Of a stretch of DNA of 64,000 bases, positions 37,450-49,944 are shown in pieces. Made by a program: the position numbers and the translations under genes. Origin of the DNA: Chlorokybus atmophyticus (Eukaryota > Streptophyta > Chlorokybophyceae > Chlorokybales > Chlorokybaceae). Each line of letters begins with the position of its first letter. The first letter of the stretch is position 1. The notes under the pieces were generated by a model, which searched no databases, was not told where the DNA came from, and saw only the letters and a list, made by a program, of their open reading frames with translations. The stretch lies in assembly GCA_009103225.1 (NCBI GenBank), contig RHPI01000560.1, positions 529,015-593,014 on the forward strand. The letters are read 5' to 3'.

Positions 37450-40400
37450 TCAACCGCTGCTTGCACTAACAAAACTCTTTACATGCCGCTTCAATATCTG
37501 CAACACAAAACCAAGTCAAACGGTGGCACAGTATATCAATGACAGGCGCCACCAGGTCAAACTCACCTCCAGCTCACTGTGCAGCTTGTTGAACGCCGCC
37601 TTCATGCGCGCAGCACGCTGCACAGATGTATGCATTAGCAATAGATATGCCCATCACAGCATAGTGGTTGCGATACCTTGCAGCAAGAAACAAACTTGAT
37701 GTGAGCATTGATACAAGTGAGCTGTGGCACGCAAAGATTACCTGCTTTCTCTGTTTGTACAAAACTTGAACACGCGTTTGCAACTCCTGGCGATTACCCT
37801 CTTGTTGACACTTCGTAAGTTTGCGATTCAGAGTCGAAAACTCATTTCTGTTACCAGAGAGACACAATAAGACGCAGGCGCATAATACATGCTCTATGCC
37901 AGCTTCACTAGTACATGCACGTACGAGATGGCGAGCAGGTCTTGGTCAAGGCGAAAGTATGTAGGGTACTTGCTATTGTACTCCTCAACGTACTCATGGT
38001 ACCTGCCAAGAAATTGTGTAAGCGGAAGTCAAGACCACATGAAGCAGACTTGAATGGCAACTGTAGGTGCGGAACGTACTGCGCTTCGGACGTGATGGGA
38101 CCCCGTTGCACTGGCTCAGAGCTCTCCGCAAAGGACCAGTACACTTCAGAAGCATCTTCGACTGCAGGTGAATTCTGATCACCACCATTGGCTCGTTGCG
38201 ACGACGCGCTGACCTTATCGCGCTTTGACTGTATATCCACCTTGCTGCCAACTGCAGCTTCTCTGTCGCTGTCGCCAGGGCTGTCCGACCTGAGCTCTCC
38301 GGGTTCCATTGATAGAGCTGGTGAAGAAGGTTTGGAGGGTTCCACTGGGGGTTTCATCCTCAGCTTGCTGATAGGCAGCTTGGCCGTATCTATCCTGACT
38401 GTATCTCTACCAGTGCCGCCGTTTTGTAACCTCTCCTTTTCTGTAGACAATCTGGCATTGCCATTAACATCTGTTGCACTGCTTCCAAGACCTTTGTGTT
38501 TCAAAGCACCATTTGCTGGTTCTGTGCGTGATCTGGCCTCTGTGTGGCCATTATCTGCGGGTGACTCGTCACAATACATTCTGCTGTTTAAAGCATTAGC
38601 ATCAGCAGCTTTACTGTTGGAGCGCGCAGCGGGCTCTGCATCGGCACCGTGCTGCAACCTGTCTGCGAGCTCCTTCTCAGGCGCCGATATCTCCGCATTC
38701 GTTTTCTTTTTGTGTGTCTTATGGACTTTAGCACCATCAACCTTGGACTTGGTCTTTGAGTCAATATGTCCATGCTTGGCAGACTGCTTGGGTTCGGTTG
38801 CCAAAGGTTGTACCAATAGTGGCTCTGGCGGCGACAGTTCCAACTCCTCTGGAGTTGCAGGCTTTGATCCAGCCGATTGCAACACAGGAGAGACCACGGC
38901 TGCTGGCCGGCTACTGTTGGCTGTTGCCAATGGAGAAGGCCCAGCGTCTGTGTCGGTGTCCATGCTTTGCGGAGTCCTGCCAGCAATACCCCACAAAAGT
39001 AAATGCCTGCCGTTGCCTTAATTCTGCCTAGTATGACACAGTACGCTGCTTACGTTGCTGTGGCGGCTTGGGTCAAAGCCGTTCGTGCCTGTGGCACTTC
39101 TTTGGATGCTTCTGGAGTCAGATGATATAGGCCCGGCGATCGGTACAGTGCTATCCCCTTGAGTACTCTCTCCATCACTTGACGTGTAGGCATCGACTTT
39201 TTCATCCGCTCAAACACAGCACGCTCCAATGCCTGCTTAAAGTGCACATGATTAACATGATTGATCTAGAGCGCACAAACTGCCTCATTGCTTGGCCACC
39301 ACCTCGTGACAAATGTCAACTCGAGAGCAAAAATGCAGCACATACCGCAATTGACAAGGGCTTGACAGCAAGTATGTCGAGCAAGTGGTTGCGCAGGAAC
39401 GTCAAATCTACATTGCTGGTGCGCTTGCCAAACTCGCCGCCATCCTTTGCAGCCTTTGCGGGGGGCTTTGGCTTTGCAGCTGAATCCGGCTTCATGACAG
39501 GTTCCTTGGGCGTAACTGGTGCGGACAGCCCACCATCTGACCTCGGGCGAGGCGGTGGCTCCAATGGCTGCGGTCGCTTGTGTTCAGGTCCAACGGGTAA
39601 CGTCTTTGCTACCGGCCCTTGTGCAGATGCGGCTTCCGAGGTGGGTTTCAACCTGATTGCAGTGTCTGTTGGCTGCGGTGCACGCAGCTTTGCGTCCTGT
39701 ACAATGGGAGGGGTCTTGGGCTGTGCGCCTATCGGTGTAGAAGGCTTGGAGGGCACGTTAGGTGCTGCAGACTTTGAAACAGTTTTGCTTCTCTTTGGCA
39801 TCGGCACGCGAGCAGCTTTGCCTGCAGTAACAGTTGACCAATGGTCATGTGCTAAGTGAACTGCCATTGCAATGGCATGCATGCCCAAGAGTCACGTACC
39901 TGCACTGCGCTTCTTTGGCCCTGTTGTCCGCGCAGGTTTGCAACCAAATCAATAGCACATTCAGTACGGCAGCTAAAAGCGTGCATTGCGCTTACAGCAA
40001 CAGCATGACTTCGCACCTTCTGGAGGTGCTGGTTGCCCCAGTTTGAGTGACTTGTCATAATGATCCAGCAGCAGTGCCCTGGCAAACAGCAAGTTAGACA
40101 CGGGAAGCACGTGACAACAGCAACTGCTGGCCACGTTGCGTACGCACTTCCGTTCTTTCTGCTTGCGCACTGCCTCCTGGCCACGCTGTGAAGCTCGCGT
40201 CTTCTCATCAGCATCCCAGTCGCGAGCAACATGCAGCTTTTTGCCAATGGTGCCAACTTGCAACAGCACCCCAGCACCAGTCTCCTCGTAGCAGTCGCAC
40301 GCACTGGCCTCTGGCAGTGTATTAAACTGGTACGTCTCCTTTCCTATTCGCAGAACCTGTGCATGCTCTCGTAAGATGTGAACGTGCCACACCAACTAGC

Positions 40401-40898
40401 GTGCCACGCACCAGGCGCGCCGGCACGCCAATTGCTAGGTATGATAGTAGAAACATCTACAACAAGTAGACTGCCAGCTTTGCCATCGACAACGCTGTAC
40501 ATGCGAGAATCATCAGCGCTGCCAATCTGCACAGCATGGACAAATGTGCACGACTGCAGACACCATCACTTCACGAAATGTGGATGTATCCAATTCGACA
40601 CCAATGCAACAACTGTTTGTTGAATGGATGCTTAGTCTCAACCAAATAGTGAACTCAACTCTGCAAGCTAATACAAGCGCATGTAGCTATCAACCACACA
40701 CAGGCATACACCATCAGCCAGTACCGTGCCGGCAGGGCCCTGGCCCATTTTGAGCGTAACATTATCCCCAGCAGTGTGCGCAGCGATCAGGGCAGCGCGG
40801 AGCTCAGGGGTGAGCCTGAGGGTCATGGCAAAGGGGGCGGCGCCATCTGCACCGCAGGCGGCGGGAGGCTGGAGAACCAGCTCATGGGGAAGCTCCAT
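37450..40898 (-). CDS. ELL: RNA polymerase II elongation factor ELL homologue
   Basis: Twelve exons, transcript order: 40898-40710, 40526-40412, 40367-40148, 40078-40017, 39920-39900 (21 nt), 39821-39346, 39235-39054, 38976-38080, 38002-37925, 37847-37742, 37617-37567, 37497-37450. In phase they give 814 residues. The N-terminal part (LTPELRAALIAAHTAGDNV, then IGSADDSRMYSVVDG) follows the ELL N-terminal fold. A middle segment (TFLRNHLLDILAVKPLSIA, then LERAVFERMKK) resembles the ELL winged-helix region. The last 95 residues hold the occludin/ELL domain: YHEYVEEYNSKYPTYFRLD, a spacer coil and RMKAAFNKLHSEL. A long disordered Pro/Ser/Lys linker joins them. ELL suppresses transient pausing by polymerase II in the super or little elongation complex. 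Assignment is by domain order; animal ELLs are 600-670 residues. Confidence 0.78.
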
Positions 40899-41622
40899 TG
40901 ATCAAGCAGACCTTCGAAATAACCAGGCCCACATCAACTCCCGCACGCCTCCATCCTCTACATCTCCTCAAACCCCGCCCTCCAGGGCGCCGACGGCTAC
41001 GCCACCACAACCGCCGCCGCTCAGGGTTTAATTAGTCTTGATGCAAGGCTTAGGAAACCCTAATTTACGACCTCGCTATAATGCTAACTTCATGTAAGCA
41101 CATTGGAGCTGTGTCAAAATCGATTCCTGATACACAACCAAAGACACGTGGCGCAATGTGATCGCCCGCTTCATGCAAAGCATGACATGAAGCGCTACAA
41201 TCATTATAGCGTACCTGCTGAATCAGTGCAATGCCGCAGGTTGGTAGCCCTTTTGCCCCTTTTATGCCCGGCGGCGGGTTCATTCACGACTCCCTGACCG
41301 CGCCCGCTTCATGAACGAAACGCGCACACGACCTGAACTTTTTTTGTCGCTTGCTAATGCCAGTCGCAACCGCCTCTACGAGACCCCTGATTTAGGACCC
41401 CTTTAGGACCCCTTTAGCTCAGCGCGTGTGGTCATGAGCCACGTCCTCCGGCGGCTCAAATGCCAAGCAAAAAGTGATGAATGCAATTGCAGTTTAGTGA
41501 CCGTCTCGGCTTACCAAACAGTCAAGTGCTGCAACTAGCAAAAACTTCTGCATGGCGGTGGTAGTGGTGGTGATGGTGGTGGCGGCGGCGGCGAGGTAGC
41601 TTCGCGTCTGGGGGGTGAAACT
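40899..41622. promoter_or_regulatory. Divergent promoter region between ELL and ion channel 1
   Basis: 724 bp between opposite start codons. It holds no ORF of note. Tandem GACCCCTTTAG-type copies lie at about 41394-41417. No TATA element or known operator was seen. Confidence 0.4.
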
Positions 41623-44600
41623 ATGCGCATGGAGGGTAGGCTGCTGTGCTTGCTGGTGCTGAAGCTTCTGGCGCTGGTGGTGTCGGGGTCGGCGTCCTCA
41701 AACTCCGCGCAGGGACAGGTATTTTTGGGTGGCTGCTTGTTGCTGTTGCCACAAAGCACCTGAAAGGGTTTCTGGTGTTTGGTTCTTATTGCTCAGCATT
41801 AACTTACGCGTCATCAATCACAATTATAGACTAGTTGCTGGTTGCTGTTGAACAATCCATGTGGTAGCAGTTACAGAGGCTGGGAGCAGTGGCCTGTTTG
41901 ACACAAGCACTGCTGCATACCGCATGCCAAACTCTAGCTACCCAACACTGTATTTGATTGTTGTATACTGTATGTACAGTAGGCAATGCACCCTTGAGCC
42001 GAGCAGTCGACATGATCAAACGAGATCTGGAGCTCAGTCATAGTGTGCATGCTGTGGATGTATGCATACACAGCATAAGTTCCATCCATTTAAGCACCAT
42101 GCGCCATCAACCAACTTGCGCAACACTGCCTGTGCTTGGCAGTCACACTTGTTGTTGGGGTGCAGGGCGTTTCAAATCCATTCCAGTCACAGGGCGTGCC
42201 GCCCAAAGAGTTTTCGCCAATATACGTGTCATTCTACTTGGACCGGCTCATAGCCGTAGATGGTAAACAATGATTTGCAAAATAAACTGTCATGCCAGAT
42301 TCACTTGTTACACAATGGAAGCCTATGCTTGACACAACAACCATACACGTGCAGATCACCAGTACATATTCGAGGCTGTCACTTACGTTCGCTTCAGCTG
42401 GATAGACACTAGAGGTGAGCGTTGTCATCTAAGTTTTTGCTGCTTCTGCTGCTGCTCTTTTTGTATGTGGTGGTGGTCGTTGACGCTGGTGGGGTTGTTG
42501 GTCGTTGTCACGTATGTTGTTGTTGTCGACGTCATTGTTGCTTCTGAGCCAGTATGGTCCTGCACTTAAGCACAAACCATGTTCAACAGCTGCGGCGTTG
42601 TTGTATCCAATCGATCCGAACAACACCGCAGCGTGCACGCGCTCGTGCCAGAACCTTGTGCCAACGTCGGGCGCAGTTGAAGCCGTATGCTGCGACAGGG
42701 TGGGTTTGTATACATGTGGTGCTGACTGAAACAACACACTGACCAAACATACATTTTGTAGATATGGCTTCCCGGCACGAACTTTCGTAATGCTTTCCTC
42801 TTCCCCGATGGTCGCACTGAGTCGGAGATTGTGTCACTCGGTGGCGTGAACAACTCCGCTGTGCAGTGGCTGAAGGTCCTTCATGGTGAGTGTGTGTTGA
42901 TGTAGGTATTTGTTGTGTTGGTGTACTCGTACCAAGTAGGCACGCCAACACGTTTGTTGTTGGGCAGGTGTGTATTACACGCCGATGTCCTTCCGCAACT
43001 TCCCGTTCGATCGGCAGAGCCTTGTGCTCTCGCTGGAGGCGATTGACCATGCTGCTCCATACATCGCGTCCTCCATCGGCTCAAAGGTGTGAGCACTTTC
43101 AGGTGCAAGGAGGTTTCAATGGGGTTTGAGTTTCAGTTTGATTATGCACACCTGGTAGGTTGGTGAGGATGTGATTCAGCGGAGAGGTAATGACCTCTCC
43201 AGCTGGCGGGTGCAGCGTGTAAGTACGGTTCAGTACAATCGCTCCCTCACAGTCACGCTTCAGGTTGGTGTTATTGTTGTTGCTCTGTTGCTCTCATCAT
43301 TGTGCGCATTTGCAAATACTCGAGGTGGGTTACCAATCTCACCGGCAGTTGTCGGTGTGTTTGCGACGTACAGTATGGAACATTCTCGAATGCAGCTGAC
43401 CCGCTGCCACTGAAGCCCGAGCATGAGGCATTGACGTTTACGTACCCAAACTTCGTCATCACGATAGACGTTGTACGGCTTTCCTCGTACTACGTTTACA
43501 ACATCATCCTGCCAATGTCAATCTGTGTGGCCCTGTCGTGGATCACGTTTCTCCTATCTGCGGTGAGCGCAGTCAGGATTATGTGCCAAATCAGTACGCT
43601 GATGTTGCTGCAAGCATGTCATCACGCATTGCAATGTCGCCATGCATTGAGATTGTATATGGATCTACCTTACAGTAGCGCTCTGATAGGCGGAGCATGT
43701 GGACACGCGGCTGCAGATAGTGGTGACATTGTTTCTGGCGTTGACGGCGATGCAGTTTGTCGTGAACGACCAGCTGCCCAAGTCCTCGTACATCACGGCA
43801 CTGCACATTCAGGTGCCTGTGTGGACACGCGTGTACATCCATGTGCACAGAAGCGCAAGCACGCATGTTGTGCTTGTGTAGGTGCAATTGAGTTTGTGTT
43901 TGTTCGCGCCTGCGGCTGTGTGTTGATGTGTACATGTATTTGCATGTGCACGTGCTGGTGTATCTGTAGTTGCACGGTTGTCAAGATGTGGTACCAACTG
44001 TTGTGTTACACAGGTGGTCATCTCGTACGCTGCCATCAGCGTTGTCGGGCTTGAGGGCCTTGCGGTGTACTACCTTACACGCAAGGATATCAAGAAGCGC
44101 AAGAATAACGCCCAGGCAATTGCCGCAGAGATGAGCTGGCGCACATTCGCAAAGAAGTTCCTCGTCAACCCCGCCACAGGCGCTGCTGCCAATGCCGCAA
44201 AGTCCATCGGCATCTTCTGGTTGAACACCTCTTCTGCCACCAGCAGGTAACCCTTGTGGGCATGCACAAACTACATGCCAGCGTGAACACTACATTGAGC
44301 AGAAGTGTGCATATTGCAGTGTGCGCAAGGGTGTACTTACATGCTTGCTATACACTGCTTTACTGCCATGGGCTCCATGTACTCCACTGCGTTTGTCTGC
44401 ATGACTTTGTTGTGCGTGCGCTTGCAAGTGCGTGTGCTTGTACTCATGTGCAGGTACACGCGCGTGCGCGTGTGTGACGTCTCACAGGTGACTTCTTGCA
44501 GGAAAGCAAGGCAGCTGAGCGACAGGTTGAGTTTTCGCCACGGCAGCGAGACCAACTGCGCTTCGGGGACCACTGCGTCAACGTCCAGCGACTTGGTGAT

Positions 44601-45204
44601 TTGCAAAAGGCCCGCAGCCTCGACCGAGGCTGCGGAAGCACACAAGTGGCGAACACACTCGCCATTGCACAGCAGAGACTCGCAGGGGTGGCCCGGGATA
44701 ACGGCTGTGTTAGCAGCCTCTGCAGACTCGCACAAACCACATCTGCAGCAGCAGCAGCATGAGCACCAGTTGTTCCGAACACGCCACCGTCCAGCCATCG
44801 AAGGTGAGGACCAGATGGCGTTCGAGATTGAAAGCACACATGATGACGATCGCAACAACAGCCACAACATGGCAGCTATGCCGAAGAATTTCTCTTCAAC
44901 ATCCTTGTGCTCGTCGCACCCATTGGTGGCGGGTATGAACCACTGCGATGACGATGTGGAGAACCCGCGGAGCCCGCACCCACCTTATCAGCACGCGACG
45001 CACACAAGCAAGCACAAAAAGCACCGTGGGTGGCTCGCACGCATGAGGCGGATACGCGCGCTCGTGCATGAAGACTTCGACTCTGCGCTCGAGACTGTCC
45101 ACCAACTGGACGTCATCAGCCTCCTCATCCTACCTGTCTTGTATATTGCGGCCACCATACTCACTTTCACGCTCGATCATGAGCGAGCGAGCTATTCGGA
45201 TTGA
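41623..45204 (+). CDS. Pentameric ligand-gated ion channel (Cys-loop-type superfamily), copy 1
   Basis: Eleven exons: 41623-41718, 42166-42262, 42355-42414, 42590-42699, 42762-42885, 42968-43086, 43159-43263, 43374-43562, 43690-43812, 44014-44246, 44502-45204; 652 residues in phase. Exon 1 is a signal peptide (Leu/Val-rich, ends near Ala-Ser). The extracellular domain has IWLPGTNFRNAF and the hallmark FRNFPFDRQSL (FPFD at about 174-177). The flanking Cys pair of animal Cys-loop receptors is missing, as in prokaryotic members. Four membrane helices: about 278-299, 308-325 (pore-lining, TRLQIVVTLFLALTAMQF), 342-362 and 622-643. The M3-M4 loop is about 260 residues, far longer than usual, and rich in Ser, His, Gln and Asn. 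A Cys-rich insert (about 85-121: Cys at TACTRSC and AVCC) precedes the FPFD loop. It should be a plasma-membrane channel; ligand and ion selectivity are unknown. Confidence 0.88.
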
Positions 45205-46766
45205 ATTCTTTCCTTGTTCTTAGCTTGGTAAAGCATAGCACAGCATAGTACGAACGCGTGCAAAACTGTAGTTGTCAACTACTAGGGGTTGGTATATAGA
45301 GTTGGTAGCGAAGCAGGTTTGTTAAATTGAAAGGCGCAAATGTGACATATAAGTGTAGCAATGCCTCAAGAGGGATTGAGACAGTATGACAGTCTCATTG
45401 CCCAAGCGGAGCTGCAATCTAATAATGCAATCTAGTAACATTCCATACAGTGCCGCGCAGGCCCCCAACCCTAATATCTGGAGTAAATGAAGCACTGCAG
45501 TCCGCAGTGGCCAGCTGCCCAATGGCTTCTGGCTCACTGTGGTCCTCCCGTGTGTATGTGAGGCGAAGTTGCTGCTCCTTCCTGCTTTGCTGCCCACGCT
45601 GCTGAAGGGCCCAGCCAGCTGTTGCCTTGCTTTGATCACTTGCTTGACAGTAACTACTGCTTGTCCTCCTACACTACACACATACACGCATCTCCTTGGT
45701 TTGAGTTGCACAGGTTAGTCTAGCAGTCAGTCAGTCCATGAGTCTTGCCTATGCACCGGCGCAAAGCATCGACCCGAGGGTAATGCTAAGCTTCTTATGA
45801 ACAGCTGCAAGACAAGCGGTGCCCGTTGTGTACATGCTCGTGTTCCAAACATATGAAAGATATGCACGCGTATCGACTTGAAGTCGCGGGAAAAAGATTT
45901 TCAAAGACATCCCCACCGTGCACGCGCCTCAAGCAGACGCAAACCTAGCAATACAGAAACAAACGTTGTCATCTCGCAAACGCATCGCTGTGCCAGGCAA
46001 TAGACGCATCAGGCTTATCACAAACAAACTATTGACATCGCGTCGCAAAATCATTATAACATGATGATGTTTCCCCTGCCGGCCGATTCAATATTGGCCA
46101 TGGCCGTGCACCCGAGGATACTCGTTTAGACTGTCGTGGCTCAGTCCACCGGTAATCTCGATACAGGGACATGAGCATAACGGCCGTCACCATCAGTTGG
46201 CGGCCGTCTACAGAAAGGGCCTGACCCTAACCGACCGGTACTTGCCAAATACCCATCAGTCAAGCAAAAGGGACTTAACCTAACCTACTGACAAGTAACT
46301 AACTAGTATCTAACAACATAAAGTATCAGCGATTGTACATTGAATGATTGTGCCTGACAAGTACCTGATGGTGCCTCTATAGTACCGGCCATTATTGTTG
46401 TGTACCATGAAAGGTACCTGTTAGTACTGCTTGGTGATGATTATGTATCACACAATAATTGTCATCAACTGTGCAAGACGGTGATAAATAATCAATTCTT
46501 AATGCCAATAGCAGTTTCTATGCTACAATGTAAACTCCACTGAGCTATTACTACTACTGCTAGTACAATCAAGTTACTACTTCTAGTATCACTACCTTTG
46601 TACCAAGCTGCCGCTCTTGAACCGCCCGCCACTGGAGCTGGCAGCTCCGCCGCCGCTGTTCCCGTAAAGCACACAAGGCGGTTAAGGCAATCATATAAGC
46701 GCAAACAACAATAACATACACACCTACATGCTGTTGCTTGCCATGTATCGCCGCCGCCGCCGCCTA
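45205..46766. other. Gene-poor spacer between the inverted channel genes, part 1
   Basis: No coding region supported. Around 46100-46300 there are repeated GGCCGTC and GACTGTCG-like words also seen at 47.3-47.9 and 48.7-49.0 kb, suggesting related repeat fragments. Lower-GC sequence follows to 46600. Confidence 0.45.
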
Positions 46767-47204
46767 CACACGGATTGACGTTCAAGGACCATGAATGGTC
46801 CGTGACGCAGGACCGGGATTTTCCCCTGCTAAGTGAAATTGACGGACCATGTATGGTCTGGCTTTCATGGACAGTCGGACCATGCATGGTCCGGATTTCA
46901 CGTGAATGGTACCATTGTCCCTTGGTACGGACCACTTATGGTGCGGCCGATTACTGTTGCGTCAGGACCAGGTATGGTCCGGCCATCAGACCAGGGACAA
47001 AATCATTTAATTACATATTTCAATCATAACTGGTCCGGCTAGCGGACCATGGACCGAATTGTATTATGGAACAATGTACATATGAGTGCAAATGCAGTAA
47101 AAGTGGAGACATCTTTGCCGGCGGCACCGGCCACGCCCAACCTGCGGCGCACGAGGCCGCGGCCAGCTCCGCGGCGTTAGTGGAATTATTAGTCAAGAAC
47201 ACAC

Positions 47205-47280
47205 GCATCATCGGCCGGATTCGAACCCAGTACCTTTAGCATATCAAAGACGACGCCCTAGCCACTAAGCTACAAGTGCA
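47205..47280 (-). other. tRNA-like relic with polymerase III A and B boxes
   Basis: On the minus strand TAGCTTAGTGG fits the A-box and GGTTCGAATCC fits the B-box, about 34 bases apart as in tRNAs. The acceptor and T stems do not pair, so it is not a functional tRNA. A tRNA-derived SINE or promoter relic inside the TIR element is the likely reading. Confidence 0.4.
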
Positions 47281-47722
47281 CGTACCGGTAGGGTCGCATG
47301 GCAACCTATATCATATAGTGTATTGCATGCGCCGCTTGGCGACTGTCGGCCGGCGGCAGTAATTGCCGATGGACAGTCGAAGATTGTCACTTTGATAGGC
47401 CCATAGGCTGAGCCCATGCAACTGTAGCATTCATAGGCTGTACCAGTTACATGGACGGTGGCAAACTACATACCGGTAGCCGCGAACTCGGCGGTTGTCA
47501 ATACGCCAGTACAATTTGTAGACTTGTTAGGGGCTGTCATTGTGACAATGCTTAGCGATAGTAGCCAAATTGCGACTGTCAATGCAGCCAGTGTACCTTA
47601 TCGGGCTGTCGATGATTCTGTGGTCGCATGAGGCTTTTATAGGCCATTTATGAGGTTATATATTTATATGTATACATATATCCATGTATACATATATAGG
47701 CCACAAGTGGACAGCCGCAACT

Positions 47723-47791
47723 GGTCGGCGGCTGTCAAGTTAAAATGTACATGGACAGCCGGCTGTCAATATACATTGACAGCCGCCGACC
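47723..47791. repeat. Perfect 16-base inverted repeat with palindromic centre
   Basis: Arms GGTCGGCGGCTGTCAA (47723-47738) and TTGACAGCCGCCGACC (47776-47791). The centre holds a second palindrome, GACAGCCGGCTGTC, and imperfect pairing continues outside (GGACAG / CTGTCC). It lies inside the TIR element. Confidence 0.8.
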
Positions 47792-48270
47792 ATTTGCGAC
47801 TGTCCAATTTATGGTAAGCGGCGACAGTCGGTGCGGCCTGTCATTTATTAAATGATGATACACACAATGTACCTATGTACTCGTACATGCAATAACGATA
47901 CTTCAGTCATGGTACACGTGTAGCGCGCCCTGCAGGGCCGCCAACCAGCAACATTGCTGGTCCATGCCGCCCCATACATGGTGCGGCACGGACCATGTAC
48001 GGTGCGCGGCTGCCGGGCCGCTGAGCCGCGGGCCCACTCCTGGTCCGCATCCAGGAACCAGCGTAGAGTACTGGTCCGTGCCGCACCATACAAGGTGCGG
48101 CACGGACCATATGTGGTGCGCGACTGCGCGCCAGGTGTTGGGGCCCCAAAAGAACCATGGACGGTCCGTCCCTCGCGGACCAGACACTCGTGGTCCGCGG
48201 GGACGGACCATGTATGGCCCGCGGGGTCCGTGGAAGGACCATGCATGGTCCCCGAACGTCAATCCGTGTG

Positions 48271-49944
48271 CTAGCCTTGCCAGGCCTGGCCGCCCTATGG
48301 TACAAAGGGTGGCTAGGCTGCCAGCGGTGTTGCGCATAAGACAACGTTAAACCATACCGCAATTAAGCTCACCCACTGTTGGCCATTGCCACCGCCGCCG
48401 CCGCCACCACCACCGCCGCCACCACCACCGCTGCCGCCGCCGCTGCAGCGCTGCTAGCCACTGCACAACGCTCACAAGTCACTTGTGTCAAGTGTCAACT
48501 TGAATTAAGCCGTTGAGGGTTTGAATTGTTGTTCAAAACACGATGGCACAATCATACAATTGCGCCATTGTCGCGATGGGAGCATTGTACTATGTTAATG
48601 GTACATTAAATGCATCGTATAAAAGTCACGTCTTGCCGGTAAAACGCAGCAACAAGTAGAAACTGCCGGTCACTTACTTGTCGCTAAAAGATCGCTGCAG
48701 CGCATGACATGCTACGGTTAGGTGAGGACCGACAGTCGGCTGGCACCGTGCGTTATAGTGACTTGTGGTGACCACAAGTCACTATAAGGGGACCTGCTTG
48801 CCACAACAGACAGGCCGCCGACGGTCAGGGTACAATCAACGGTCGGGCATCACTGCAAAATGACGTGCTTGCCATTTCAGGCAAGCCGCCGTTGCTTCTA
48901 CTATCGACCGTCGATTAGCCGTTAACAGTAGTCCACAATAGTCCAAGGCAAACCCAACAGTCCAAAAGCGACATGTCAGGCACGGTCAGGCACCCGTCAG
49001 TCCCTTGGTCACCGTGTAAAATTTGCAACCAAATGTGCCATAATCAAATAGTGTACATTATGAATGTTCATGTTTCTACATTTAATCTTGTCACCAACAC
49101 GAGATTGGTTGACAACATAGTCAAATAACAATGCTGGTAAGAAAAATCAAGTCGGAGAAGTATTAACACTACGACTTTGAAGATTTATATGTTCTTGTTA
49201 TCAGCGGGGAGCATTTTCCGGCCGCAAAGTCATTTAACAGCTCCAACTAGTTGATTTGTGGCAATCCATGTCACATGCGACCAAGTGAAAATGCATTTAA
49301 TGTTGATGAATCAAGCAATAACCGACATTTGAATTCAGTACGAAACATCGGTGACATCCAAATTATGCATTGTTAATGAGTCTGTTATGGGTGTTTTATT
49401 AACACCACATCGGGGATTGTCATTTGTTGGATGCATTTTACTGGATGCACAATGAATGCACAATCCCTAACACGTGCAACGACAATAGCTATGTCGATCA
49501 ACGACGGAGAAAGGGCTGTCGTCGTCGTTGTGCATGTCGTGGCGGTCGTTGTCGTTGTGCATGCTGGCGTCAGCCGCAGCTGCTGCCACAACTCCACATC
49601 CAATAACCGCCCCTTCTGCACGACAAATGGGGGACATAGGCTGTTGTGGTGTGTCCCACGCCTGCCTGCTGTTGCTTCTACTAGTTGCATTGCACGTCGC
49701 TAGCCCTGCCCTTTAACCAACCCCATAGATTTAACCTAAGAAAGTGATTAGTTGGGTTGGAGTGGGTTTATGGGCGTGCTGCGTGTGCGTGTGTCTGCTC
49801 TGCTTTTGTGCGTGTGCATGTGTGTGCGTAGTATTGTATGTCTGCTCTGCGTGTGTGTGCGTATGTGTTGATGTGCGTGTGCATGCTGCGCGGTTCCTAT
49901 ATGCTGCATAGTGCTGCCGTAGTAAACCCATTGTTGTACCCCAA
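48271..49944. other. Gene-poor spacer, part 2
   Basis: CCG/CCA tracts at about 48390-48445, low-GC sequence at 49020-49420, a GTC/GTT-rich stretch near 49515-49570 and a TG/CA array at 49780-49890. No gene supported. Confidence 0.45.
48753..48787. repeat. Perfect hairpin with 17-base arms
   Basis: TTATAGTGACTTGTGGT, one base, then its exact complement. The word CACAAGTCAC is also found singly near 48470. No gene is adjacent, so a transcriptional role is not evident; it resembles a small foldback element. Confidence 0.8.

Larger units (their letters stand above)
46767..48270. mobile_element. Putative non-autonomous TIR element with subterminal palindromes
   Basis: The first 35 bases (46767-46801) and last 35 bases (48236-48270) are inverted copies with 3 differences; both begin CACACGGATTGACGTTC reading inward and end in GGACCATNATGGTCC-type sequence. 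Inside each end lies a cluster of GGACCAT/ATGGTCC palindromes: about 46786-47050 at the left (a perfect CGGACCATGCATGGTCCG at 46876-46893) and about 47950-48251 at the right. No transposase-like frame lies within 1504 bp, so it would depend on an enzyme coded elsewhere. Subterminal repeat clusters bound by transposase are known for CACTA and hAT elements; assigning a superfamily is not possible here. I could not confirm a target-site duplication. Confidence 0.6.

Noticed and set aside
41050-41062. Telomere-like CCCTAA sequence
   Set aside because: Only single copies occur (also near 31331), with no tandem array.
47205-47280. Functional tRNA gene on the minus strand
   Set aside because: A and B boxes are present, but the acceptor and T stems do not pair and no clean anticodon arm forms.
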